Assembly (NCBI RefSeq): GCF_000143415.4
Contig: NW_003314267.1
Coordinates: forward strand, 2,624,363-2,688,362
Direction: 5' to 3'
Length of the DNA: 64,000 nucleotides
DNA from: Selaginella moellendorffii
Taxonomy: Eukaryota > Streptophyta > Lycopodiopsida > Selaginellales > Selaginellaceae
Below the pieces are notes generated by a model that did no database searches, was not told where the DNA came from, and saw only the letters and a list, made by a program, of their open reading frames with translations. This document shows, one piece after another, positions 43,760-54,550 of this stretch. Position 1 is the stretch's first letter. Each line of letters starts with the position of its first letter. Both the position numbers and the translations under genes were made by a program.

Positions 43760-44495
43760 TTGTCGCCGTAGAAATCAACTTTTATTTCCACTCGGAGTGG
43801 AATCAATGACTTGAACCAGATGATGGAAGCCGACAGGAGATACGTGCTACTTGACAGCCAGGAGCGCGTGAGAGACTACTGCAGTCCGTATCACAGGAGG
43901 TTGCACATCGAGGTAGGCGAGCGAGACAATTTCAAGGGTGGTGCATGGGTTCCATATTACGATTATCTGCTGAAGAATCCCAAGGGTTGGCGGACCACGG
44001 TGGTATATGGTTGTAGGATGTTTAAGGCAACATCAGAATCGAACCCTTTTTTTCTCCTCCCAAGTATGCAGCTTGGATTGGCGACCTTCGGAACAAGGTC
44101 GTGGATGGAATTTTCTTCCTTCCGTTGGTGTGGAACTTGCATGCTATGACAGGGCTGTTGCTTCCAGGGATTCACAGGGCAAGCTGCATTTCTTTGCTCT
44201 ACAGGCTACAACGAATGAGAAATCCCACAGGCCCAGTGTTGGGGAGTTCATGAATCTTGGAGTGGTGGAGAAATGGATATCTTTTGAGGACAAGTCATCG
44301 GGATGGCAGCCCAAGCACGACTGGACATTGCATTATACATTGTCTGCTTGAACCAGTCCAGATTCGGTGATTTTGCGTCTTCCAAATGGGAAATACTTTG
44401 GCATGGCTGGATATACAGTTCCTTTTCAGGACGCTTTTCGCCACAGCCTCCATCATGGCCTCCAAGAGACGCTCAAGCAAGTCACAATGAAGTAA
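43760..44495 (+). pseudogene. Unrecognised, probably broken gene
   Basis: Plus-strand pieces in different frames look coding. They are MVVAVEINFYFHSEWNQ then a frame break, MMEADRRYVLLDSQERVRDY followed by HRRLHIEVGERDNFKGGAW, then a second frame (VELACYDRAVASRDSQGKLH, VGEFMNLGVVEKWISFEDKS), and finally LPNGKYFGMAGYTVPFQDAF ending at TAA 44493-44495. The frame changes could be short introns or frameshifts; a plausible but unproven intron lies near 44030-44075. I do not recognise the family. The order and density suggest a single gene or recent pseudogene of about 230 codons. Confidence 0.4.
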
Positions 44496-44813
44496 GAGCC
44501 TTCAAATGGCATCTGCCAAAAGAGCAGCAGTAATATGAGTTCTTGTGTCACTATTGGAGGAAAAAAAACTTGTAATATTACAACAGAAAGAAACACACAC
44601 ATATCTCAGTGAGAGTATCTTGAGCAAGACAGGGCTCCACAGGGAGACTGGGGACAAAAACATCCTTGGGTTGTTGGAGGAGAGCTGGAGAAGAGATGAA
44701 TTGCTCAGCAAACTCAATTTTATGAGGGAAATCAGAAAAATGACCAGCTAACTTTGACTTGACCAGATTAATGACGTGGACACCACGACCTTGGGTCAGC
44801 ACACGACGATATA

Positions 44814-46961
44814 ATGGCCTCTCAAATCGTCGTCATGGTCACGGCAAAGATCATGGCGCTGCTCCAATTCCTCTTCCTCTCTCTCCTCCCGCTCGCGCTC
44901 GCATACGATCGAATGCCTCTGGGATCGTCCCTGCTCACCACTGAATCTCTCATTTCGGCAAATGGCAGAGTGAAGCTCGAGTTTTTCTCCCCAACCGGAG
45001 GCAACAGCAGTGATCTCTACTTAGGCATCTCCTTCAACACCACAACCAGAGAAATCATGGAATTCATCCCCATCTGGATTGCAAACCGCGACACTCCGGT
45101 GACTTCCAACGCCTCGCTCCTCCTCACTAGCAAAGGGGAGCTCCAAATCATCGATAGGGGAAGTATCATATGGTCTGGCGCTCCCAGCTCCAGCAACTCG
45201 GGAATCACCCAAGCGGTGCTCCTAGATTCGGGCAACTTCGTCCTCACTGACAACGCCTTCGATCCTAGAGACGATAACGCGACGTATCCCTGGCAGAGCT
45301 TCGATCACCCGGCGGATGCCTGGGTCCCAAGGATGAAGATGTTCCTGGGAGCCAACCTCACGGCCTGGAAGTCGAGCGTCTCTCCGGCTAGTGGGCGATT
45401 CGTCATGACCATGAGAACCTCTAACGAGTTCGTCATCTCCACCACGAATGATACGTCGCGGGAGTACTGGACGTCCGGTGCTTGGAACGGCAAGATCTTC
45501 TCGCTGGTACCGCAGATGACCGACAACTATCTCTACACGTTCATCTTCAACGCCACCAATCCTCCATCCTTCACTTGGTTCGAGAAGAGCTTCCAGCACT
45601 CCATCTTTCGCCTCGGGCACGATGGAAGGATCGAGGTGAAGCAGCTGGATGGAAACGGAAACTGGTACACCCCCTGGGCCGTCCCGGCTAACATCTGCGA
45701 CGTGACTTCTCTCTGCGGATCAAACTCGGTTTGCTCGAGCAGCTTGAATCCACCCTGTAGTTGTCCCACCGGATCGAGCCCGAGCAACGACACTAACTGG
45801 AGAACCGAGGACTGGGCCGAAGGCTGCACCGCTCTCTCGAGCCAAGCACGGAGAAGTTCTTCCAAGAACTCGGGAGTTGCCATCGGAGTCGGAGCTGGCA
45901 TCGTGCTGTTGCTGCTGGCAGGACTAGCGGCGTTTGTGATCGCCAGGAGAAGACGCAAGGCCAAGAGAGTGAGCTCCAGCAGTGGCAGCAGTAAGAGCGA
46001 TCAAAGGTCCATCTATAACTTTGTTGAAGGCGAGCTCGCCAATTTCACGTTCAAGCAGCTCCATGCAGCAACCGATGGTTTCAAGAAGCGTCTCGGGAGT
46101 GGCGGCTTTGGAGAAGTTTTTAAAGGGAGCATCCAAGGCCAGGCCGTGGCTGTCAAAAGACTGATCAAGTTCGATGACAAGCAGTTTCGAGCGGAGGTGA
46201 GCACCCTTGGCACCGTTCAACACATCGACCTCGTCCGGCTTCGAGGATTCTGTGCCGAGGGAAGGCTCCAGAGGCTTCTGGTGTACGAGTTCGTCGAGAG
46301 AGGATCGCTGGACAGGACCCTCTTCAACCGAGATGCTGAAAACTCTGTCGTGCTCAGCTGGAGCCAAAGGTTCGGGATTGCTCTCGGGACGGCCAAGGGA
46401 CTGGCATACCTTCACGAGGATTGTCGACACCGGATCATCCACTGCGATATCAAGCCAGAGAACATCCTCCTGGACGCCGAGATGAAACCCAAAATCGCCG
46501 ACTTTGGCCTGGCCAAGCTTCTGGGACGAGAGTTTAGCCGAGTTGTGACGAGCATGAGAGGAACCCGCGGCTACCTTGCACCAGAGTGGCTGTCAAACAT
46601 GCCCATCACCCCCAAAGCCGACGTCTACAGCTACGGTATGACGCTGCTCGAGATCATCAGCGGCCGCAGGAACATCGACTTCCGAAACGACCAGATCTTC
46701 TTCTATCCCCTCTGGGCTGCTGAGCAAGTTTGTAACGGTGAGTTCGCGAAGTTGCCAGATGATCGTCTCGACGAGTGGGATGAAGAAGAGCTACGCCGGG
46801 CTGCCAGAACTGCTATCTGGTGCGTGCAAGACGAGGAGATCAATCGGCCCAGCATGAAAACCGTGGTGCAAATGCTCGAAGGACGTGCGACTGACTTTCC
46901 AGACCCTGTGAAGCCGAGCTCGTTTGAGATCTGGCTTGAGTTTCAAGAACAAAGTGCCTGA
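44814..46961 (+). CDS. G-type lectin S-receptor-like kinase 3
   Basis: Intronless, 715 residues and intact. It has the same architecture as the pair at 24-29 kb: signal peptide (IMALLQFLFLSLLPLALA), B-lectin domain (WQSFDHPADAWVP), EGF-like Cys cluster (CGSNSVCSSSLNPPCSC), membrane span (IVLLLLAGLAAFVIA), and kinase with LGSGGFGEVFKG, AVAVKRLIKFDD, IIHCDIKPENILL, IADFGLAKLLG and GYLAPEWLSNMP. Again the kinase is non-RD (HCD). The linker is Ser-rich (RVSSSSGSSKSDQRS). Its C-lobe is closest to the decayed copy at 29227. It is inverted relative to the tandem pair and about 16 kb away, so the family spread by more than tandem duplication. Confidence 0.92.
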   Translation: MASQIVVMVTAKIMALLQFLFLSLLPLALAYDRMPLGSSLLTTESLISANGRVKLEFFSPTGGNSSDLYLGISFNTTTREIMEFIPIWIANRDTPVTSNASLLLTSKGELQIIDRGSIIWSGAPSSSNSGITQAVLLDSGNFVLTDNAFDPRDDNATYPWQSFDHPADAWVPRMKMFLGANLTAWKSSVSPASGRFVMTMRTSNEFVISTTNDTSREYWTSGAWNGKIFSLVPQMTDNYLYTFIFNATNPPSFTWFEKSFQHSIFRLGHDGRIEVKQLDGNGNWYTPWAVPANICDVTSLCGSNSVCSSSLNPPCSCPTGSSPSNDTNWRTEDWAEGCTALSSQARRSSSKNSGVAIGVGAGIVLLLLAGLAAFVIARRRRKAKRVSSSSGSSKSDQRSIYNFVEGELANFTFKQLHAATDGFKKRLGSGGFGEVFKGSIQGQAVAVKRLIKFDDKQFRAEVSTLGTVQHIDLVRLRGFCAEGRLQRLLVYEFVERGSLDRTLFNRDAENSVVLSWSQRFGIALGTAKGLAYLHEDCRHRIIHCDIKPENILLDAEMKPKIADFGLAKLLGREFSRVVTSMRGTRGYLAPEWLSNMPITPKADVYSYGMTLLEIISGRRNIDFRNDQIFFYPLWAAEQVCNGEFAKLPDDRLDEWDEEELRRAARTAIWCVQDEEINRPSMKTVVQMLEGRATDFPDPVKPSSFEIWLEFQEQSA

Positions 46962-47249
46962 CAAGCGTAGTGGCATGGATTAAGAAAGAAGTCAGATCAG
47001 CGATTTCTTTTGGAATCTCGGTTGGATTTTCCAGCCAGGAAACCCACCAAACGGAAGACCAGAAAAGCAAAAGAATTAGTAAAGGAACTCGTATTGCTGT
47101 AGTAGCCCTGATTGAAGGAAGAAGTCGCCCTCCTCGTGCTCGAGAGATCTTCCTAGAATGCGGCCGCCATTTGAGACGACCCAAGTGGCAAAGTATGCGT
47201 GTCCAGGTTCGTAGTTTTCTATGGATTGGGCTTGTGGGTGATCGCCACC

Positions 47250-50200
47250 ATGGATCGAATCTCTCTCCTCCTCTTTTTCTCGCTCGTCTCGCTCGTGATC
47301 CATCAAACTAGCCTCGAAGTTTCAGCTCAACCAGGTGAGTGAGAAGAAAATCTCTTCCCCTACCTTGAAGTTCTTCCCTGCTAAAGCAAGGAACTCTTTT
47401 ATCCTTTTGGCAGGATTTTTGAGCTTGGATTGTGGAGCGAATGCAAGCTATACGGATCCAGCCACCGGAATTCGGTGGCAGCCAGACGCTTTCTTCCTCT
47501 CGAGTGGAGCAAGTAACAGCGTCATCCAACAGGTATCAAACTCTTCCGTCCGGAATCCATACAGGCAGCTTCGATCTTTTCCTGGACCCGATCGCAAGAG
47601 CTGCTACTCGCTTCCTGTGAATGCCAGCCAGCGCTATCTCATCCGAGCAACTTTTCTCTATGGAAACTACGATGGCCGAAACACTGCTCCCGAGTTTACC
47701 ATATATCTCAACGTTACGCGCTGGGCCGAAGTGAGGGTGGAAGATATCAACCGTGAAGTTTTCGTGGAGATGCTGTTTCTCTCCCCCGGATCGACGCTGG
47801 AAGCTTGTCTTGTGAGTGGAGGAACTGGAGTTCCATTTATCTCTACTCTCGAGCTTAGACAACTGATTGGATCCATGTACTCGGCTCCATACGAAGGTCG
47901 AGCTCACCTCCAACATATCGTTCGCATCAACTTTGGAGCTCTCACAACCGACGACGTGAGGTAAGAAAAATCACCAGAGTTTTTCCTTTCTACAACTTTG
48001 CAGCAAAACTTTCAGGTATCCGGATGATATAGTCGATCGAAGATGGCAGTCGGATCTTACCAGGCCAAACAATCTCGCCGCGGAAGCTCCCGGGACGATC
48101 CGAGTGAACACAACTTCGACGGTAGGAGTGGATACGGCTGCCGAGAGGCCTCCCGAGCGTGTCATGCAAACCGCAGTGGTGGGATCCAATGGAAGCTTGA
48201 CGTATCGCTACTTGATCCCAGAGTTCCCGGCGTTTGCTTTCGGAAGAACTTACTTTGCGGAGATCCAAGAGTTGAGAGCCAGGGACGTTCGAGCTTTCAC
48301 CTTCATCCTGCCCAACGATACGTTCTTTCGAAACCAAGTTGTGAACCTCCGGAATGACATCGGTGCGTTTCAAGCCTACGAACCTGGATATGACAACATC
48401 TCTTTGCCTGGAATCATAAACTTTGCTTTCCAGAGAACGGCGGAGGCAAACTTGGGTCCTATACTCAACGCCATGGAGGTGCTGAGGATTGTAAACAGGC
48501 AATCTCCCACAAACTTGGACGATGGTACTCAAGTTCTTCATTTTCTACGCTTTCATTTCATATGATCCTTTTTTTGCAGTGAATTCCCTCGGCCAATTCA
48601 TTCAGCAGTTTGGACTCTCTGGGACGGGAGATCCATGTCTTCCCGTGATGTGGAACTGGATAACTTGCAGCAACGATGGAATTCCGAGAGTTAATGGAAT
48701 GTAAGCTTTGAAAATGTTTACCATTGTTTTGTTCAAGTTCGAAGCTTGTTTTTGTGCTGAACAGAATACTTCCAAACAGTAACTTGAATGGTACAATCCC
48801 TGCTGGTGTTTCTCAAATGACAGGCTTAAACATATTGTAAGATCTTCGTCCAGTTTTGTTTCTCATCTCACGTCTTACGTTTCTTCTCTTCCCGCAGAGA
48901 TCTCCGAAACAATTCCTTGTCAGGTTCTATACCCGATATGAGTCGACTCTCTGTCTTGAGACAACTGTAAGTTTAGTGAATTGTCCTAGGAAGGTATTTG
49001 AGCGTCTAAGTTCCAGGCATCTCGAAAGCAATCGTCTTAGCGGAGACTTTCCGGAATCTCTCCAAAATATACAAACACTCCAACTACTGTAAGTAGCTCT
49101 TGTCAATCCAATATTTTATAGACTCCATTCATTTCTCCTGTTGCTAGATACATCCAGAACAACCTTTTAACTGGAAGTATACCCGAGGACCTTCTAAACA
49201 GGCGTGGCTTGGATTTCCAGTACTCTGGAAATCCAAACCTGTGTACCAGGGATTGCTCGAACAATAACTCACGATCGAGAGTTATCGGAGGAATTGTTGG
49301 TGGATTGATAGGAGGGATACTTCTCTGCGCGGCAGCAGCAACAGCAATATACTTCCTGTTCTTGAGAAAGAAGCCGAGATCATATAAGGGAAGCACTCCA
49401 TCAAAAACTACTGCGGACCAGCGTAAGTCCTGAAAGTTTCGTTCTCTGGTTTCTTGCATTTCGTCTCTAACGAAGGAAAAACTCTCTAGCAGCGGACTCT
49501 TTCACGTCCATGATCTCCACACACCAGTCTCACGGATCCGACAGTGGGAGCTTCGTCCAGGAGCAACCAAGCGATGCGTATCGCTACTCGTTCCAAGAGA
49601 TGAAAGAAGCATCAAACAACTTTGGCAACAAGATTGGCTCCGGTGGTTTTGGAACTGTCTACTATGGAAGGCTCAAGAACGGCAGAGAAGTTGCGATCAA
49701 AGTGTTATCAGCGACGTCGCACCAAGGAGCCAGAGAATTCTCCAACGAAGTAAGTTCTTTCTTCTTCCTCTTGGACCTTTCAATGAACTTGGCTCTTTCA
49801 GGTAACTCTCTTGTCTCGCATTCACCACCGTAACTTGGTTTCGTTCTTGGGATTTTGCCAAGAAGGAAGAGAACGAATCCTCGTGTACGAGTTCATGCAC
49901 ATAGGAACGCTGAGAGATTGCCTCTACGGTATGTGATTCTCGAGATCGAGCAAAGCACAAGTGCTAAGATTTTATTGTTCTTTGCCAGGTAAAGAAGAAG
50001 ATCGACTCGTCCTGGACTGGACTTCGAGGCTCAAAGTTCTTTTGGACGCAGCAAAAGGTCTGGAAGTTGTCCAAAAAGAACTTTTTTTATCTTCTTCTTC
50101 TTCTTCTTCTATCCAGGCCTAGATTATCTCCACACTGGATGCAATCCGAGCATCATCCACCGAGATGTCAAGAGCAGCAACATTCTCATCAGTGACAAGA

Positions 50201-50925
50201 AAACTGGCAAAGTTGCCGACTTTGGCCTCTCCAAAATGACCTCGGAAGGGTCGAGCCTCGTCTCCACCACTGTCAAAGGAACAGTGGGATACTTGGATCC
50301 CGAGTAAGAGCTCTTCTCTCTTCTTCTACTTCTGTCTCTAAAGCTCGATCCTCTCTTCGCAGATACTACATGAACCAACGCCTCACCGAGAAGAGCGATG
50401 TCTATAGCTTTGGAATCGTTCTCCTCGAGACCATCTCCGCGAGAGAGCCTCTCAGTCCCGAGCTCTTCGAGCCGGAATCCAACATCGTCCAGTGGGTCAG
50501 TGCGATCTCTCGCGTAGTTCTTCTTCGATCGAGCTCATGGATTCCTCTTCTTCTTCTTCCAGGCTCGAGCGGCTCTCCAAAAGGGGGACATAAAGAGCAT
50601 CGTGGATCCAGCGCTTGGCGACGCTCCCCGGATGGAATCTCTGTGGAAGGTCGGCGAGATCGCAATGTATTGCGTGGAGCCGCATGGGGTGAATCGACCA
50701 ACGATGGCGGAGGTGGCGCGCGAGCTCCAGGAGGCTCTGGATCTCGAAGAAGAGCCGGTCGGCCTCGAATCATCGCCAAAACCACACAATCCCGACCAAT
50801 TCGACGATGACGTAGAATCATCGCGAGCAGCAGCAGCGGGAACTCCCTACCACCTGGATGCGCCCAGAAATCCACGGTCGACCATGGATCTAAGCTCGGT
50901 CTTCGCCCAACCCCACGCCCGGTGA
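47250..50925 (+). CDS. Malectin-like LRR receptor kinase
   Basis: Many exons; start ATG 47250 with signal peptide ([20 protein letters not shown]). The malectin-like domain begins [20 protein letters not shown] and includes [20 protein letters not shown] and [14 protein letters not shown]. Then comes [14 protein letters not shown], a few LRRs ([36 protein letters not shown]), a membrane span ([19 protein letters not shown]) and a kinase with [42 protein letters not shown] and [14 protein letters not shown]. This is an RD kinase of the plant LRR-I group (At1g67720-like). Ligand unknown. The gene ends TGA 50923-50925, only 59 bp before the next start on the same strand. One intron has a (CTT)n pyrimidine tract. 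Confidence 0.92.
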
Positions 50926-50984
50926 GGGTGTTCTTGGCGCCCAAATTCAAAATATCTTCGTTTGGAGGATATTCGCTAGGGTTT

Positions 50985-53114
50985 ATGACGAGGGCGGTAT
51001 GCTCCTCGCGAATCCACTGCCTTGTTTCAAGGCTTTGGAGCTTCAGCACAGATTTTCTCCGAGAATTCGAGCGCTGCGCTCCCGGTGGCGCGGCGCCAGA
51101 GCATGCTCATCGTCGGCGCCATTCGAGACTAGTAAGTGGAATTTGGTTGTGAGTTTTGTGGTTTTCTTCTGCTGCTACAAGTCGGGCCAGCAGCAGGAGC
51201 AGCCTTGGAAGAGAATTCGTGGTGAGAACTTGATATTCTTCTCAGGTTTAGCTGCGAGCTAGATTTTTATGGCGTGATTTTTGGAATTTCTCGCTAGATG
51301 AGCAAGAAGAATTTGATGCTGGTTTTATCCATAATTTTTCCGGGCTTGTATCTAAAGGGACTGAGAAGCTCCCACATTTGAGGAACCGGGTGGAGCGTAT
51401 GATGCAGGCTATCCAGCTGAGGAAAGCAATAAACTACAACATCCCCGCTTCAAAGGTCTGATTTCTTTCCTTGTTTTCTCTACAGTCTCATAGAATTCTT
51501 CTGTTTGCAGATCTTGGAAGCTCTCACCGCTGCTAATTGTCACGAGCCATACTGCTACGAGCGCATAGAACTTCTCGGCGATGCGTATCTCAAGTGGGCC
51601 GTGAGCACCAGACTCTATCTAAAGTTCTCAGATTTTCCGGAAGGAGAGCTCACGATCACGCGTGGAAAGATCATCTCAAACTCGGCGCTTCACTACCTTG
51701 CCTTGGAGAAAGGACTTGAGACTTACGTGAGGATAAATCCTTTCGTGCCTGGAAGAGAGCCCACGGATCTCCAAGAGCTCTCAAGTAAAGTCCTGGCAAA
51801 CGTGGTGGAAGCACTGATCGGAGCTTACTACGTCCACCATGGCGACAAAGGTGCTCGGCACGTAGTGGAGTGGCTTGGTATCGAGACAGGCTTTAGCGAT
51901 GCCGAGCTCCAGATCGCCAGGGCTGGAAGTGTTGTTTCTCCAGAGGTTCTCAATTCGATCGACTTTGAGGGGCTGGAAAACACACTCGGGTATAGTTTTA
52001 GATCGAGAAATCTGCTCGCTCAGGCTCTCACGCACTCTTCTTCTCGGCAAGCTTCCATGGTTCCTATTTACGAGCGTCTCGAGTTTATAGGTGATGCTGT
52101 GCTGGACCATCTCTTGACAAGGCACATATACTTCTCCTACAAGGACTTACATCCCGGGCGCTTGACAGACTTGCGCTGTGCAGCTCTTAACAGCGAGAGT
52201 TTTGCTCGAGCAATGGTCAAGCACAAGCTCCATGCTCATATCTTGCACGAATCGAATGACTTCCACTCTCAAGTAAGTTGTTGATCTCTTTTCTTTAGTT
52301 TTGTTTGGACGAGTAGTTTCCTTTGCAGCGCAGATAAAAACTTATGCGAAACATGCGCTTAATATGGAAGAGAATGCCATCTATTCGTATGGTTTTGGAG
52401 CTGTCAAGGCACCGAAGGTGTTAGGAGATGTTTTCCAATCACTCGTTGGGGCAGTCTACATTGACAGTGGCTTAAACTTGGATCAAGTCTGGAAGGTCTG
52501 TTGTTTTTCTTTTTTCCTTTCTTTCTCTTAAACATGAAATCGCAGGTTTTTGAGCCATTGCTACAGCCGCTGGTGACACCAGAAGCAGTTCCAATCCATC
52601 CAGTCCGCGAGCTCTACGAGCTCTGTGACAAGCACTTGAAAAAACTGGAATGGGATTACTCCTTGTCCGGGGATCTGTTCCTAGCCAGGGCTCTCGTCGG
52701 AAACAAAGTTCTCGGCCGTGGTACAAACGTCCAAAAAAAGATGGCGAAGAAGCTGGCGGCCATCAATGCAATAGCGAAGCTCGACAAAAGCGCGTCCCCT
52801 CTAACACCGTCTCAAGAAGAAAAAGCGAGTGGAGAATTCTCAAGACAGGCGCTACATGAGCTGTGCTCTCAGAGAGGTTGGCCATGTCCAGACTACAAGT
52901 AAGTTTCTAGTTTTCTCCATCTTTTTATCGATCTTCGTTTTGCAGCACACACAGTGAAACCGGGCCGGCCCACGCAAAGATGTTTACATGCACAGCATCG
53001 GTTCGTATCGAGCAAGGAGAGAAACAAGAATGCATCGGTCAGCCAAGGCCTACGATCAACAAGGCCAAAGACTCGGCAGCAAGGGTGCTTATGGAAACTT
53101 TGCAAAAAAGTTAA
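50985..53114 (+). CDS. Dicer-type double RNase III protein, both sites altered
   Basis: About 596 residues. The N-terminus (MTRAVCSSRIHCLVSRLWSF) is Arg/Ser-rich and could be an organelle transit peptide. No helicase, DUF283 or PAZ domain is seen. RNase IIIa spans about 60-240 (ERIELLGDAYLKW, residues 132-144) and RNase IIIb about 265-430 (ERLEFIGDAVLDHL, residues 303-316). Two dsRNA-binding domains follow (about 440-505 and 520-594). Of the four acidic ligands per site, IIIa has E135, D139 and E215, but N212 in place of Asp (VLANVVEALIG); IIIb has E306, D310 and D401, but Q404 in place of Glu (VLGDVFQSLVG). The IIIa part is closest to Dicer-like C-termini (SKILEALTAANCHE). It may be a minimal Dicer-like or an RTL3-like protein. 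Exons 1-3 are phased from ATG 50985; stop TAA 53112-53114. Confidence 0.85.
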
Positions 53115-53181
53115 GTCTTTTCGTTCTTTGTAGAGCTTTGATCATTTCAACGAAAGTTAAAAATTTCATGTTTTTACAAGG

Positions 53182-54273
53182 CTAGAAGGTGGCAAAACTT
53201 TGAGAGCCAAGAGCATCGAAAAATCTCTTCCATCCAACGTAGACTCCCTCGATAACCAGCGCAGCTAGATCCGCTGGAGGATAAATCCTGGCATTGGCAA
53301 CATTTTCCTCCGCCACTACAATCCGAGAGGCACCAGCGCCATCGCTGCGAACCATCTCAAACTTTTGCTCCTCCTGAGCTCTCGCGAAACATTCATAGTA
53401 GTCCCTCTTGTCCACGAAAGGAGGTTCATCCGCATTGCCATCGCTTCTCTCCACGAGGAGAACATTGGGAAACGGCATCACGCTGCGAAGGAGTGCTGCT
53501 AGAACGATCCTCCCAACCCGGCCATTCCCGTCCAGGAAAGGATGGACGTTCTCAAACTCGAAGAAGACCCTGGCACCAAACTTGAGGATCGCCTCCAAGC
53601 TCTCGGCCGAGAACTCCGCCTCGTCGATGGCGATGAGCTCCTTGAGTTCTTCGTTGGAGCTCGCCACCAGCTCTTCCAGCGCTGCTTCCACTCGCGTCGG
53701 CCACAAAAAGACGTGAATTCCACCCGCTAGCGTCCTGGTAAACACCACTTCGTGCATCTCTCGCCTCAAGTGTGCTGCAAACTCGGGCTTTGTGCTCGCC
53801 ATGAGCTCCTGGTGAGCTTCCAAGATCTTTGGAACACTGAGGAGCTCGACCACTGTGCCATTCTCTTGGTGATCCGGAAAGAAAATCCTCAAGGCTCGGT
53901 CGAGGCAGCGCACGGCTTCCAGCCTCCTATCGGATTGAATCACATCTCCCAGCTCAAGAGCTTTGCCCCGAAGAATGGCTTCCCTCGTCTCCTCAAAGGT
54001 GTCAAATCCCTCTCCCTCGATCTTGTTTACCTGGAAGAGGTACTGCGACAGAGCCTCGGGGCCATAGCTCTCTCTCGCCCACCGCTTGTGCTCCTCCGGG
54101 AGCTGCCTGTATCGATCTCGGAATTCGTGGATCCTAGAGACGAGCTCGCTAGTGCTCACTGCGTCGCTGGATCGCCAGAATGGATTCGCCGAGACCTCGT
54201 AGTCCGCCTTTCCCGACGCCCGTGCGTCTACTGCGATCACAAGAGCGATCGCGAGGATGAATCGAAGGAGCAT
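53182..54273 (-). CDS. Secreted or ER Fic protein with inhibitory motif
   Basis: Intronless, 363 residues. A hydrophobic start (MLLRFILAIALVIAVDARA) looks like a signal peptide. The Fic motif is complete: HPFLDGNGRVGR at residues 244-255. The N-terminal segment VNKIEGEGFDTFEETR (82-97) matches the class II inhibitory helix (S/T)xxxE(G/N), with Glu86 as the likely inhibitory residue, though the first position is Val. A flap-like GIHVFLWPTRVEAALEEL precedes the core. Fic enzymes usually transfer AMP to target hydroxyls; the animal enzyme FICD does this to the ER chaperone BiP. This protein could work similarly if it is ER-retained, but no KDEL-type tail is present (end FDALGSQSFATF). It converges with the Dicer-like gene, 67 bp between the stops, and is a paralogue of 41473. 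Confidence 0.88.
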   Translation of the reverse strand: MLLRFILAIALVIAVDARASGKADYEVSANPFWRSSDAVSTSELVSRIHEFRDRYRQLPEEHKRWARESYGPEALSQYLFQVNKIEGEGFDTFEETREAILRGKALELGDVIQSDRRLEAVRCLDRALRIFFPDHQENGTVVELLSVPKILEAHQELMASTKPEFAAHLRREMHEVVFTRTLAGGIHVFLWPTRVEAALEELVASSNEELKELIAIDEAEFSAESLEAILKFGARVFFEFENVHPFLDGNGRVGRIVLAALLRSVMPFPNVLLVERSDGNADEPPFVDKRDYYECFARAQEEQKFEMVRSDGAGASRIVVAEENVANARIYPPADLAALVIEGVYVGWKRFFDALGSQSFATF

Positions 54274-54550
54274 CGCTCAACCCTATTCTCTCGCTGACAA
54301 ACCCTAATACAAACTTTTTATATTCCCTAGTTTAAATAGGATAATATATATTTAGGGGCTCGCCATTCTTCCATAAGCCCTAAAACCAGAGCGCCAAATT
54401 CAAATTTAAACGTGGAGGGACCATCTTACAAGTTCTTTCTTTTTTTTTTTTTTGGCCTTTCTCTTTGGGGAGAACGAATGTACACAAACTTGGTCCCTTT
54501 CCTCACTAGAGCAGATAAACTAAGCCTTGGAAAATTAGTCATCCGCTCTC

